Shown piece by piece: positions 1 through 10,895 of a DNA stretch of 64,000 bases. The stretch comes from Leucogyrophana mollusca (Eukaryota > Basidiomycota > Agaricomycetes > Boletales). The stretch is from NCBI GenBank assembly GCA_021014945.1, contig MU266351.1:62001-126000 (forward strand), read 5' to 3'. The first letter of the stretch is position 1; the number at the start of each line of letters is the position of its first letter. Made by a program: the position numbers and the translations under genes. The notes beneath the pieces were generated by a model, which made no database searches, was not told the origin of the DNA, and worked only from the letters and a program-made list of their open reading frames with translations.

Positions 1-3000
1 CCTAAACATTCGTCAAATGGAAAAGAGTATATCAGTGAGAAGAACACGGACTCATAGCTTCCCGTACGTATCCCCGGAGGAGTTCGTTGCTCTGATCGTT
101 GTCTTGACTGATGAGCTTTTGAATTACCTCAAAATCTTCTTTTCGCGACTCATCCAAGTAGAAATCAACAACATTTATGGCAGCTGTGATAGCAGGTGAG
201 GGTCGTCCTCAAAAATTTGATGCTTAAACGCACCGTGAGCATGGTTGACCGAGGAGCCAACGGCCAAGCCGACAATGTTTGCGACGAGTTGATTGACTGG
301 ACGACCCGTAGACGCGAGGCGAGAAATGAATTCAAACCAGGGGCTGTCGTCCGGGGGCCAAATGTAACTTCCGACCTCACGAGCCCAGCCCTTTAGGATA
401 TTCTGGGACGGAGTCAGTGCTTCGAAATTTGGCGCAGTAAACATACCCACCACCTTATTGTCTTTTGCTGGGTCCGGCGCAGTAGGTGCTACCCGAAGGA
501 CGGACTCTCTCACCAGACCTTGTATCACCGCGCTACCTTTGAGCGCCTTGGCAACTAACGACCAAAAGCGCTCAACGTCACCAAGTCCGAGGAACGAAGC
601 CCTTCATGCTTAAGGTTAGCATATTACTGGGAATAGATACGTATACTTGCGTGAACTGGCGAGATCAAAAGTCAACATTACAGCACCATAGTGAATATCA
701 GAGTTGATGTACCAGGTCAGCAAACATGTCAAAGACTTCCTGAGTGGTGTACTGCGCTCGAGGGTTTTCCTTCGTCTTAAGGGGGATACCGCACTGGAGA
801 CGCATGCTCTGAATCGCTGAATGAGTAAGTTCTTATGAGACGCTTACCAGCAAGTCAGCGGCCCAACGGGTATAGACGGTCTTTATAACCTCCACGATGT
901 CGACATAGTTAGAGTCACCAGCCCTATTGCATGGTTAGCATGAATATCTTGCAGAAATGCAGTTGCACCTACTTCCAGCTTTGCTGCTCGGTCTCTTTGG
1001 TGACTGTGTCGCGGAACCATTGAACGTAGCCATCAACCAATCCTTGAGTGCCGAAGGTAGCTTGCGAGACCTAACGGTCAATGAGTCACTGTTCTCGCAA
1101 TGACAAGTGATAACCTACCAGTGACTTGTCGGCATCGTGTCTGAGAATGGACAAATCAGTATGACTCTCGGTTTGGACGTGCCGACTCACTGTTTCCTGT
1201 CGTCCATGGCCAATACGAACCCATAACCATCTCCGAGGCCTTGCATATTATAACCAGATACGAAGCGCTCGGGGTCATTGAAAACAAAGTTAATAGCCTC
1301 GAAGGTGTCGATGTATATGGGGATCTGGGGAGGTGCAGGGCGGGTAAAGGAGTAGAGCTGGGCGATGCCTTGCCTCTCCAAACTATCTTTCATCTTTTGG
1401 GGAGTAAAGAAAGGGAAAACGCCTAGTCGCAAACGTCAGCCAGCCGGAAAGTGGCGAATAACGTTTCAAGCGCACCGTAGACGTTGTTGTAGGGGTAGAA
1501 TGGACCAAAGTGGCGCATGAGGAGCTTAGGCACTAAATCATAGATAGTGAGAAACCCCAATGACCAGTTAGTCGCCGTGCATCTTACAATGGCCACCGAA
1601 ACCTCCGTTCTCAGGACGAGTCGACGCGTCTTGGAATCCCCAAGATGTCAAAGAGACTGGGGTATAGAACGTGGTGAAGAACCTATCCCCTCGTACAAGG
1701 GCAATTGCGTCACTTAACACGGCTCTCGTCATCTGGATAGAGTATTCAGTAAAACAGATCACTAAAGCGATGCTTGGATTACCGTGTAACCACAGGAGAA
1801 CCGCAATCCAGCACTCAGCGGCATGTATTGCTCGCACTGCAAGCCAGGCTGCAATACAAGTGGATCAGTTAAGATTGTGTTGACGAAAATAGATCCCTAC
1901 ATATAGCTCAAGGTTGTCGATGTGGCCGTACAGCCGCCTAGCAGCCTCCTGGAATGGCTTCAGTACCGCGTAAGTACGTCACAGCAAAGGAAACACACAA
2001 CGATATCCTTATCGGGGTTCCACTCCTCGAAACTATCGAACTCTGCCAAGCAATATATAAGTAGTGAATGACGAGGTGCGGAACCGCACCAACGTTTGAG
2101 GCCCATGAACTTCCTGAACTCATTCATCTGTAATAGCCATAATTAACGCATTGTCAACCAGGCATTACTGGACGTGACTCACCGTGCACACTCCCCATTT
2201 CCTCGCCTGCTCCATTCCCAGTATTTCAATCGGTCTCAACACGGCAGGTGTTCCTCGGGCACGATATTGACCTGCGGGTGATTCGGTTGCGTCTTGCAGG
2301 ATTTTTGCAATTTGATCGCTAGGGAACCTTCCATCTGGACCACGCTTCAAGCTACGCCCGCTCGCCATGAGTGCCTGACAATATGAATGGCGGTCAATTG
2401 AATCTCACCCTGCGAATGTACGCTCGTGTGGCTTCAAGCCAGCTGTCTTCTCGATTTCTTGGATCAGAAGGGGGATGAATGCCTTCAACTCGATCTGGGA
2501 CCAGGTTGCGCACTGATAAACGAATATTCACAGCCCACAACAAGACACCGACCTTCTCCATTGATTGCCCTTGAAAACTTGCCGCGTTCGCAAAGAATTC
2601 CTCCGTCCACCGCACGTCTGCTTCGGACACAGTCGTGTGCCACTATATATATCAAATCAGCGGGGATGTATTTCAGGTCACGCAAGCCAAGCACGCACTC
2701 GATAAAGCAGGTTGAACTCCACGCTAACGTGATTGCCCTCGCCCCGAGCAACAGTTGTCCCATCTCTGAATTTGATCGGCTGCATACAGGCATGTCGCGA
2801 ATGTTAGACTGTAGCTTTAGGAGTGGTCGTGAAGTAAACGTACGTCGAATGCGTTCATATTCCAGGCATTTCCCTCTGAGAGGCCCAAAAAGCCTGAAAC
2901 GTAATCCTTCACTATCGACACAAGAATGGTCATTAGAAATTGATTTTGACATTAACTGAGCAACCAACTAATCATGGAGATGAAGTGACCACAGCTAAGA

Positions 3001-4379
3001 AAGAGGTGAGACCAAGCTACTAAAGCTGTCAAAGGGATACACGTACTTGACGAGTCGTGCTGTTTCGAATATTTCATCATCCTGAGCTTTCCTTGCTGCG
3101 GGATCAGTAGGCGGAGGGCTACTCCAGCGTTTCTTTTCGTTCAACTTTAGGAGCATTTCCGCGATATAGTTGTGGTTCCTGTTGAACATGACCAACAGTG
3201 CGCTAGCCGCGGGGGGGAGGGAGTTCAGATCTCCGTCAGCAAAGGTATCTGGACGAAGCAGCCCGCGACCATCACTCTCAGGCGAACGAATGTCTTGGAC
3301 TGTCTGAGCGTCTGCAAGTGTTTACTCTTGACAAAAGTTGTATCAGTGGGGCCAAAATCACATACCATTTCCATACAGGGGGCTAAGGTCGAGATATGAG
3401 CTAGCTTCGTTGATCCATATATCGACACGGCTGCTTTTGAAAAGAGAATGTGTGACAAGTGTAGCGAAAGCAAAGGTCAACCCGGAATTCCCGCCTTTGT
3501 GGTCAACACGCTAGAGGAACCTGTCAGTATATATTTCATAATATGGAAGAGCTGGCTACTGACATCCGTGGCTTTGAGAAGCGTGTCAAAAACGAGGCCA
3601 GTGTCGGGGAGGGCACTGGGATGAACAGACTTCTGCGGCTGGACACTTCGTGCATAAGGTGTACCCGCACGGCCGTAGTCTGGGATGTGTAGGTTGTTCA
3701 GTCCGCCATCGGCTTGACGGAAGGCATATTTTGGGCCGAGGTAGGCCTGTGGCGGATGAGGTATGGCATTGTAGAGGACCCCTACCGCTTGCTCGGCTAA
3801 ATCCTTCCCCAGTTTCGAGCCGGGCGGGGCCATAGACATCACAGAAAGCAAATCTTCGAACTTTCAGGCACAGTGAGCAACGATCCAGCGATCTAATTTG
3901 TTTTCTTACAGCTCCCAAACGATCATTCTCTGCTTCGGGTTGTAGAAGCTTGTTAATTCCAGCCTTTAAGGTCTGCGTGAGATCGTGCCACAAAGTGTAT
4001 AACCATACGCACCGCGGCCTTGACGCCAAGCTGAGGTTTCTCGGTCTGAGCAAGCAGTGGGGACAGCTTGTCTACAACCTTATCCACGATCCGCCGTTCA
4101 TTCGTGTTGGCAGCCTCGTCCACCTGATAGTCGTAGTAGCCGTCAGGTGCATCTGGAGGGGGTCGCAGGGACAAGTAGACTGTATCGGCTAGACCACTAG
4201 CGAGCTGTAGTGGATTAACTGTGGGCATTCTAGGGTTAAATGTGCGAAGGTCGTCTGGTTCCAAGATACAAGTCAGAATATGATCTTATACTATATCTGA
4301 TGGGCATTACCAAAGCCGACTTCTTCAAAAAGGGGCCACCTGGATTCGTTGTTTTCGCACAGGTTTGGGTGAGGCTCAT
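1..4379 (-). CDS. Ppo-type fatty acid dioxygenase (heme peroxidase-P450 fusion), 3' truncated
   Basis: This multi-exon minus-strand gene starts near 4379 (or 4264 if the first exon is wrong) and leaves the window in its P450 domain. The family (psi-factor-producing oxygenases, linoleate diol synthases) makes hydroperoxy fatty acids with an N-terminal animal-type heme peroxidase domain and rearranges them with a C-terminal P450-like domain. In order I read the N-terminal DTVYLSLRPPPDAPDGYYDY (about 4190-4130), AYLGPKYAFRQADGG (about 3740), a THSLF stretch carrying the distal His and then SSYLDLSPLYG (about 3450-3385), RNHNYIAEML (about 3185), and VSVEFNLLYR (about 2700) spliced to WHTTVSEAD (about 2650), which keeps the conserved Tyr and heme-ligand His. 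Then come RGTPAVLRPIEILGMEQARK, TRAVLSDAIALVRGDRFFTT and the P450 part with LVANIVGLAVGSS (about 270). The heme-thiolate Cys lies beyond the edge. The first-intron phase is unresolved. Family call is very secure; exon ends are approximate. Confidence 0.9.
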
Positions 4380-6008
4380 CACACCGTCTAATAAATATGG
4401 AACGGGGCGCAGACTCGTCTGTTGAATATGGTTAATTAGTCAAAAGGTTAGCCTCCTCGCCACTGAAGCGAACGAGCGATGGCGAGGGGATCGGATCCTG
4501 GCACAAACCGAGGACGAGCTGATCTGGGTGAACCAGGTCAGCTCGTCCCCGCCAGAGAACTTTGCGCCTCAGTGGTTCATCGTGTCGTCAGCTAATCGCT
4601 GCTAGAAGCATGGTATGCTCTGCTGAATATGGACGCGATAAAAAGAAATTCTCGAGGGTCATACGCCAACAAAACGTCATAGTGTTTAGGAGAGTACCTA
4701 GAGAAGCTCCGTGAGTGGCAAATGAACGGCGCACTGGACATGACTCAGCTATGATGAGGAAGACTGAAAGACAGCCGAGTGTATTGATCTCTTTCACGAG
4801 AGTTAAGTAAGGCGTTATACTGTTCAATGGGCAGTTGTTGGTGCCCAGGTACTTGCTAAATCCGGATAATCAGTCAGTATGGACGTTGTTTCGCCCACCA
4901 CAAGTAGAAGGTAGAGACACAATATATCGATGGTGATGAAGGGCCCGCCACCCAGTCAGGATACTGCTCTCTCCGCCTTCGCAGCGAACGAGAAAGAGTA
5001 GGTGACCTAAGTTCCACCCAAGAGACGCCTGGCATACCGTATGCCTTTTTGCGTCAGTGCTCTAATAAGTCGTTTGATACTCAATGACGTGCGGTTATGC
5101 CTGGCATGAGTTAGCATGAGACGTCCTGACCCGAATGGCATATCCCACGACGAGCGCGCATCTCTGGAATGGAAGACCGGAGGGGACCATTGGCATGCTT
5201 CACGAAACTTTAGGTACATAACGCGCCCCGATTTGCTATGAATCCAGACACCTGTTGGGGCTTGTGATCATTTAGCACACTCAATCCTTCGCCATCGCGA
5301 AGAGATAGGCCATCAAAATAGTGGAGTAAGGAATGCTCATACCTCGCCGATCAGGAAAACCCGCAAATCAGCGCCGCGATGCACCGCTTGATGGACCAAC
5401 GGATAATAGTGAGGACTTCATCTTCCCCCGTCATGTTGGAGCCTCACAAACTGGAACAATTTCAATTAAAAGTCATTTCAGTGAGTGTTCTTCCTGGACC
5501 GGCGGCCAAGTCCGTTTCCATCTCCGACGATGTTACGGACGCATATCTCCGCGAGTATGCTTCCCACTTTCCGTTCGAGTAAATTGATGTGCGTTCAAAG
5601 TGCGGGGGGGCGACCCCAGAAGATGAGTGTGTTCGCCATTAGCATTCACTACTCAATGAGACTACGCTCGCTGGGTGCGCGTCACAGCGTGCCATAAATA
5701 TTGCCCTTTATCACCTTCCAAATCAATCCTCTTGCAGAGTCAAAGACTCATAAAGAACTTCTCAAGAAAGTATCGCCCTTGATTCCGACGATAGTCTTGC
5801 CTTCATCTTGTGCATCCATGCCGACCTTGAACGGTTGCCCATTCACTCTTGGTCTCCCATCCTTGTTGGGCGGAGACAGACACCAGGTGGCGTATCCGCT
5901 CAGCCCGTGGAGCGTTTTGCTGATTAACTTTACTTCAGGATACCTCTCAGCCTGAGTGCGCTAGCTTGCTGATCGCGCTCTCGATCCACGCTGACTGTAT
6001 CCACTCAG
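4380..6008. other. Intergenic region between first Ppo gene and small membrane protein gene
   Basis: No gene is recognised in this divergent interval. It should hold the promoter of the Ppo gene (left) and the promoter plus unresolved 5' exon(s) of the small membrane protein gene (right). Short open frames at 5333-5587 and 5379-5582 (plus) share a stretch that could be a 5' exon, but neither resembles a family I know. A strong hairpin at 4512-4548 is listed separately. Confidence 0.5.
4512..4548. repeat. Perfect inverted repeat (hairpin)
   Basis: Two 11-bp arms, GGACGAGCTGA and TCAGCTCGTCC, are perfect reverse complements around a 15-nt centre in which CTGG and CCAG can also pair. It lies 133 bp upstream of the predicted Ppo start codon, inside the divergent promoter region. 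It could be an operator-like palindrome or simply a DNA or RNA hairpin; no function is demonstrated. Confidence 0.7.
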
Positions 6009-6843
6009 GCAAAAGAGCTCCAAAAAGAGCTCCCGGAAATTCCCCTGGGCCGCGGCCGGGGGCCTTACCCTCGTCGCGCTACTGGTTCTTACTGCCCTGT
6101 GCTTGGCAGTGAGCTGCGTGCTCAGTTAGTATTAACGTCTGAGTGTTTCAGCGTTGCCTTAGCTTCATTCTTAGGGTTCTCTTCCACGTTCTTCTCCCTC
6201 ATCAGTAAAATCGTTCTATCTCTAACTGGTGTCCGAGCTCATGGTCTCATACGCAGGCTTGCTGCTTGGTGGATTTGGATCAGTCTTGTCGATTTTCATT
6301 GGGTGGCCAATCAAGCTGTTGTTTTCGTTTGTCCCCGTCGGAACTTCGTCGATTTATTCCCCAGCAGTCACGAGCCCCCTCCACTGCAACAATTCCATGG
6401 AACTCCAGCCCTGGGAGGTGCTTACCTTCGTCCCGGGTACCGACGGCAACCCGAAATCAGTCCAGTACGAACTGAACTCCCCAACTCCACATGCAGTCTC
6501 CCTTATCGACATCGACTATCGTGACACTCGCTTAGATGTGTTTTCAAATGGAAAATACTATGGTTCTACCTCGGATTTCGTCGTAGACAAGTCTGTCTAC
6601 TGCGGTGAAGATTTAAATGTGTGCATCGAAAAGGGATTCAGCATGGGCACGGTGATAATCCCAGGTGGTAAGCAGTCCGTCGAGATCGCATGGTCTGGTA
6701 AAGGTTAGTTTTGGTGCCTTTTGATCTTTCTCCGCAGTTGGCTGAACCCTGATTCAACAGATGTATTCCCTGGCACCGACAAGATTGTATGGGGTGGGGA
6801 CAGGAAAAGGAGAGTGATGTGGAAGAAGGAACTCTGCTTGTGA
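6009..6843 (+). CDS. Small single-pass membrane protein, paralogue A (5' end unresolved)
   Basis: Three exons are supported: 6009-6108, 6316-6703 and 6761-6843, with a GTGAGC donor at 6109 and phase-consistent junctions. The first encodes a basic cytosolic stretch (QKSSKKSSRKFPW) followed by a hydrophobic segment GLTLVALLVLTALCLA. The second encodes an apparently extracellular domain with PWEVLTFVPGTDG, SLIDIDYRDTR, CGEDLNVC and GGKQSVEIAW; the last has FPGTDKIVWGGDRKRRVMWK and ends KELCL. I recognise no named domain. The same layout and motifs recur in paralogue B at 15344-16072, which validates the exon structure. The start codon and any upstream exon are not identified; the acceptor is the AG at 6007-6008. 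Proposed topology is N-in, single membrane helix, beta-rich outer domain with a conserved Cys pair; this is inference. Confidence 0.6.
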
Positions 6844-7389
6844 TCGTGAAAGCTCGTCCCACTTGACTGCCAACAATTTTGTCCCATGTGTCGTCGATTG
6901 AAAGTCTATGCCTATTATTGTATGATTTCTCGAATGCGGCAACTAGTTACGGTCTTCAAGTTGCTCCTCATCAACTGATTGGAGGCTCTTCTTGTTCGCT
7001 CGTGCCCCTGCTCCGTATACTCAGACCGTTGCCTTGTGTAGATGGACTCCCACGTTCGCTACTTCATTTTGACTGCAGCTTGAATGGCTCCTTGTAAATA
7101 GCGCAGATTGGTAGAGTAACATGGAATCAAACAACTTGAAAACCCTGATCAGCGGGAATAGGCCCACTCCTTTCTCTTTTCCTATGCGCAATGAAGTTTG
7201 AATTTGTAATTGTGCTGATGCCGTATGCTTGACCAGGCGACAGGCTCGGTCGAAATGACAGATGGCACAAAGCATAGTAGATTATACACCATAATGGACA
7301 ATCAAACCTATCGTTGTAACGAGTACAAGTACATACATAGTAGGAGACAGGGACAATACATTTCTTCGGCAAAGATATCATGACTGCGA
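6844..7389. other. Intergenic, convergent 3' ends
   Basis: Between the stop codons of two convergent genes. I see only short shadow frames and would expect 3' untranslated regions here. Confidence 0.6.
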
Positions 7390-9292
7390 TCAGTCCACCC
7401 ACTCGCAAACTGATTTGATCTCATCAAAATTCTGCACTTTGGGGGAGTATTTCACGACACCGCCCATCCTCTCTCGAATGGATTTGTGTAGTTTGATCGG
7501 GTGATCAGTCGCCTGATAAATGTATCGTCCTGTGCCGAAATTACGTCTGGAAAAAATGAGCCATGTAGTAAATCATGGAAGAAAGATGAGAACCTACGAA
7601 ATATAGCGGTACTTCTGGCCCTCATGGTAGTAATTGTGAATCAAAGGGATCACTTCCAAAATCCACCAGAACGGCGCCGCAACGAGCTGGTCGACTATGC
7701 GCGCTAAGTGATAGTCCTGGGTACTCTGGTTATCCGGAAGGCTTTGACCGTCTGATGAAGAGGCGGGCAGGAGATCAAAGGTGTCTGGGTCGATGCCAAG
7801 CTCCTTGACCGACTCCCTGTCGAAGAGTATGCCCGAGCCAGTGACGTGGCACTGTTTCATCATCCAGGCCAAGGAGATGCGCGCGAGCCGCACGCGATCT
7901 GGGACTGAACCCCCTCCGACGTCTGTGTCCCGTGTCAGCCCACGATCTTGTATTACCGGTAATTCTCGCAGGTACCCACCCGCGTGACATCCAGGGAACC
8001 ACACTTCCAGTACGTCCGTTGTGTCCTCTTCCGGAGGTTCATGTTCCCAGTCGTCCTTGGACACCTCCGGGTCGCGCGGCTTCGACTGGGGTTGGTAGCC
8101 CATCGTGGCCTCTCGGGCAGTTGGGGTGTTCCACGCGTTCGGCAAGAAATTGGCGCGACGCTCGTCCATAGAAAGCGCTTGGCGAAAGGTTTTGATGGCA
8201 TAATTAGAGCTTGTAAAGGGTAGCTGGCGCGGAATGATTCCGACTGAGCAAACAGTGTCCCTATTTGACAAAACGTCAGGTTCTATAGAGGTTGAGTCGA
8301 CGGGGCCACTGCGAATACCCACCAGACACCAACGAACTCGATCCGAGCGTCGTGACTGTGGACGAGTCAGCTGGAGTTTCTTTAACCTGGGAACACTTAC
8401 GCGGTGAAAATCTTCTTGAATTGATTGCTTTGTTCCCAGCCTATCTTATCCGTGCGCTTGAATAACTTGTAGGCAAAATGTACTTGCTGGTCGTTGTGTG
8501 CAGGAAGTATACCAATCTGTCGGGGCATGAGCAATGATAGAATACTACAAACCTGAGAGAAACCTTGTGTATCATGCCTGAAAATTGCAAGGTCAAGCGA
8601 CGGCGAAGGCGCAGACGAATCACAGCCTACCTGCGAGCGAGCGTGCAGTATACGCTCCTCGAGAAAATCCAAATAAACATATTTTATCTCCTGGGCTAGC
8701 ACAAAAAGTTCGGTTGTGTGCAAATTACTCAGGAGAAAAGTGCGTCACCGGTAGTTCTGCATGAGAAATGTATATCTTCGAAGGGTTAGCATCGGCCCAT
8801 GGTTAGAAGCTGTATTTACATACCCTTCTTTGACATGCGCATCGAGATACCAAGCTGTTGAATTTGACCATTACCATCAGCGTCCAGAGCGCTGTCGGCC
8901 AACTCACCGACAGCTTCGTCTGCAATGGAGGCCATCCTTGCAACGATGGGCATCGCAATCAACGGAGAGGTGTAGGTGCCGATACCGGCCTGTGAAGGGA
9001 GGACAAAATAAGTCTGAGGAAGAGATGTTTAATACTGAGGGCGCCAACCTGGTAGTAGACGAGCTGTTCATCCGGCTTGTTTTTAGTGAGGGCTCCGAAG
9101 AGATCGACTATATTTGAGTTCTGCAATGCCAAGATCAAAGCCGTGTAGACACGGGGTTCACGAAACGCGTTACAATCTGTTCCAGTATTATAGACTGTTG
9201 GTGGCAATGTAAGGACACAGGGCACTCACTTCACCGAACTCGTTTCCAGTACCGTCGAAACAGCACACGAGCCTGCGACTTGATATAGACAT
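7390..9292 (-). CDS. DUF2235 (Tle1-like) alpha/beta hydrolase
   Basis: The start is the ATG at 9292: the first exon reads MSISSRRLVCCFDGTGNEFGE, the hallmark N-terminus of DUF2235. Further exons give NSNIVDLFGALTKNK (about 9100), AWYLDAHVKEG (about 8845), the nucleophile elbow GFSRGAYTARSLA (about 8670-8635, GxSxG), HKVGILPAHNDQQV (about 8500), TVCSVGIIPRQLPFTSSN and VLEVWFPGCHA spliced to DVGGGSVPDRVRLARIS (about 7915). The last exon contains RNFGTGRYIYQATDHPIKLH and stops at 7390. DUF2235 includes bacterial type VI phospholipase effectors of the Tle1 type, so a lipid hydrolase role is possible but not proven for the fungal branch. The gene sits between two Ppo-type fatty acid oxygenase genes, which makes a fatty-acid-releasing role attractive. 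Confidence 0.9.
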
Positions 9293-10895
9293 GTCGGCCT
9301 CGTTTCAAAGAAAAAATTGGTGGGCAGGGGAAGTGGTGGATACGCTGGCCGAGAAGCTTGGATGACAAGGATGCTGGATCAATGGCAATTGCTGGACCAC
9401 GAGAAGGTATCGGAGGCGTACTATTATAATTGACACCATGTGGCCCTTACCGTATAAGTGGGTCTACGCAGTGGGTTTAACACCTTAGAACCAAGGGAAG
9501 CCTGACGCTTCCCAATCTGTTTGACGAAGGGCGCAGTGCGCATTGTGTGCGTTCGCTAAAAATGTGACCAGGACCCCGGCAGGATACCTTTGGAAGACTT
9601 CTCCTCTTCTCCAATACGGAGTACCGCACCCAGTTATGCAGGACCAAAGTGGGGGAAGATAGGGGAAGACCGATTAACGATCGACTAGTAACAAGAAGCT
9701 CTCGAACAGTTTCGAACGCGAAGTTCAAACTAGCTCAAATCGACTCCTGGAAGGTTCTCGTCCAGATTAGGCTGGTGTTCGCGGAGATCTACTTATGCCG
9801 GGACAGTCGGAGTTAAGCGCTGAGATCAAACTTCTCTGCGGCACTACCAGACTGGGAATGGCCAACTCCTCACTGCTGTCAGTGTGACCACTACTGTACC
9901 CACTCTTTCGTTACAAGCTGGGAGAGGTTGGGGCTCGGGGACTTTCATTGAAGTCTGTCAAGCATGCATTGCGGCACCAATTTCTCATCAACGAAGTGGT
10001 GATCCCGTCCTCGGCTTTGTGCCCTTCTCTTTGGGATTGAACGGGCATGCTTCCAGCTCTCCAGCTATGATACAACCGGTGGCTACCCCTGTCCTTTGCC
10101 CTTCCATTTCAAAGACGCCTCCTTGACATTGTTTTTCAAGTTTAGGTCAGGGTGTCTATGCACCGCTACAGCATCATTGGAGTATTGGGCGACGCATCAG
10201 AGCACCGAAGTATGCGGAAGCCTAGGCGGCCTCTTCCTCGGTTTATGCTGGATTTCAATTCATCTCATCTCGTTCGCTTCCGGCCTGAGGGCGAGGTTGA
10301 CATCCTAGCTGAGTGACGCACTTCTTCACCTGGTTGATAGCCAATCTCTTTATCGGCGAAAGAATGAGCATAATCACCGATTGTCCAGATTGACGGTCAT
10401 CTCCGCCCCGTACGATATTCACGGCACATTACTTAAAGAAAACCATGAATTGCACCAATGAACTGTCTGTATCCGATATTACCGCTCATATGCCACTCGC
10501 GGAGCTCACTAGGTAGTGCATAACACGTCTTTTGAGCCTGAGCCTCGACGTTGTGAACCGCTCGAAATGCTGAATCAACATTCCCACTTCACAGCCGATT
10601 TGGACTAGTAATAGATCGAATCGCGAGGTTTGATTTCAGTTACGAAGCCTCTTGACGAGTGAGTCCTTCGACACTCCATCACGGTCGCATGCCCTGTTTT
10701 TGACTATGATAGGATAGGATAAGTCCACCCTTCTTACAGAATATTACATGAGGAAACAAAATTTGGTATGGGGCCCCACCTCCCATTTCCCAGACTGCTC
10801 GAAAAAGGCTCTTAAAAGCAGCCCGCAATCCCATGAACCTGACCTGTTCTGCACTTCAAATCCCACCAGTAACCGAACCTTAGCCCTGCTAGTCA
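9293..10895. other. Intergenic, divergent promoter region
   Basis: About 1.6 kb between the DUF2235 gene and the second Ppo gene. No recognisable coding exon was found on either strand; open frames here (for example 9477-9728 minus, 9884-10126 plus) lack family resemblance. A TTAAAAG box at about 10812, some 80 bp before the next start codon, is a plausible TATA-like element. Confidence 0.5.
10810..10818 (+). promoter_or_regulatory. TATA-like box upstream of second Ppo gene
   Basis: The sequence CTCTTAAAAGC lies about 80 bp before the proposed ATG at 10896. Its position and AT-rich core fit a fungal core promoter element; no other support. Confidence 0.3.

Noticed and set aside
2426..2967. 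Overlapping 160-177 codon frames on both strands
   Set aside because: They cross exons and introns of the first Ppo gene; only the spliced frames carrying VSVEFNLLYR and WHTTVSEAD match the family.
6099..6524. 141-codon plus-strand frame over the small membrane protein gene
   Set aside because: Comparison with paralogue B fixes the frame of 6316-6703 and puts an intron at 6109-6315.
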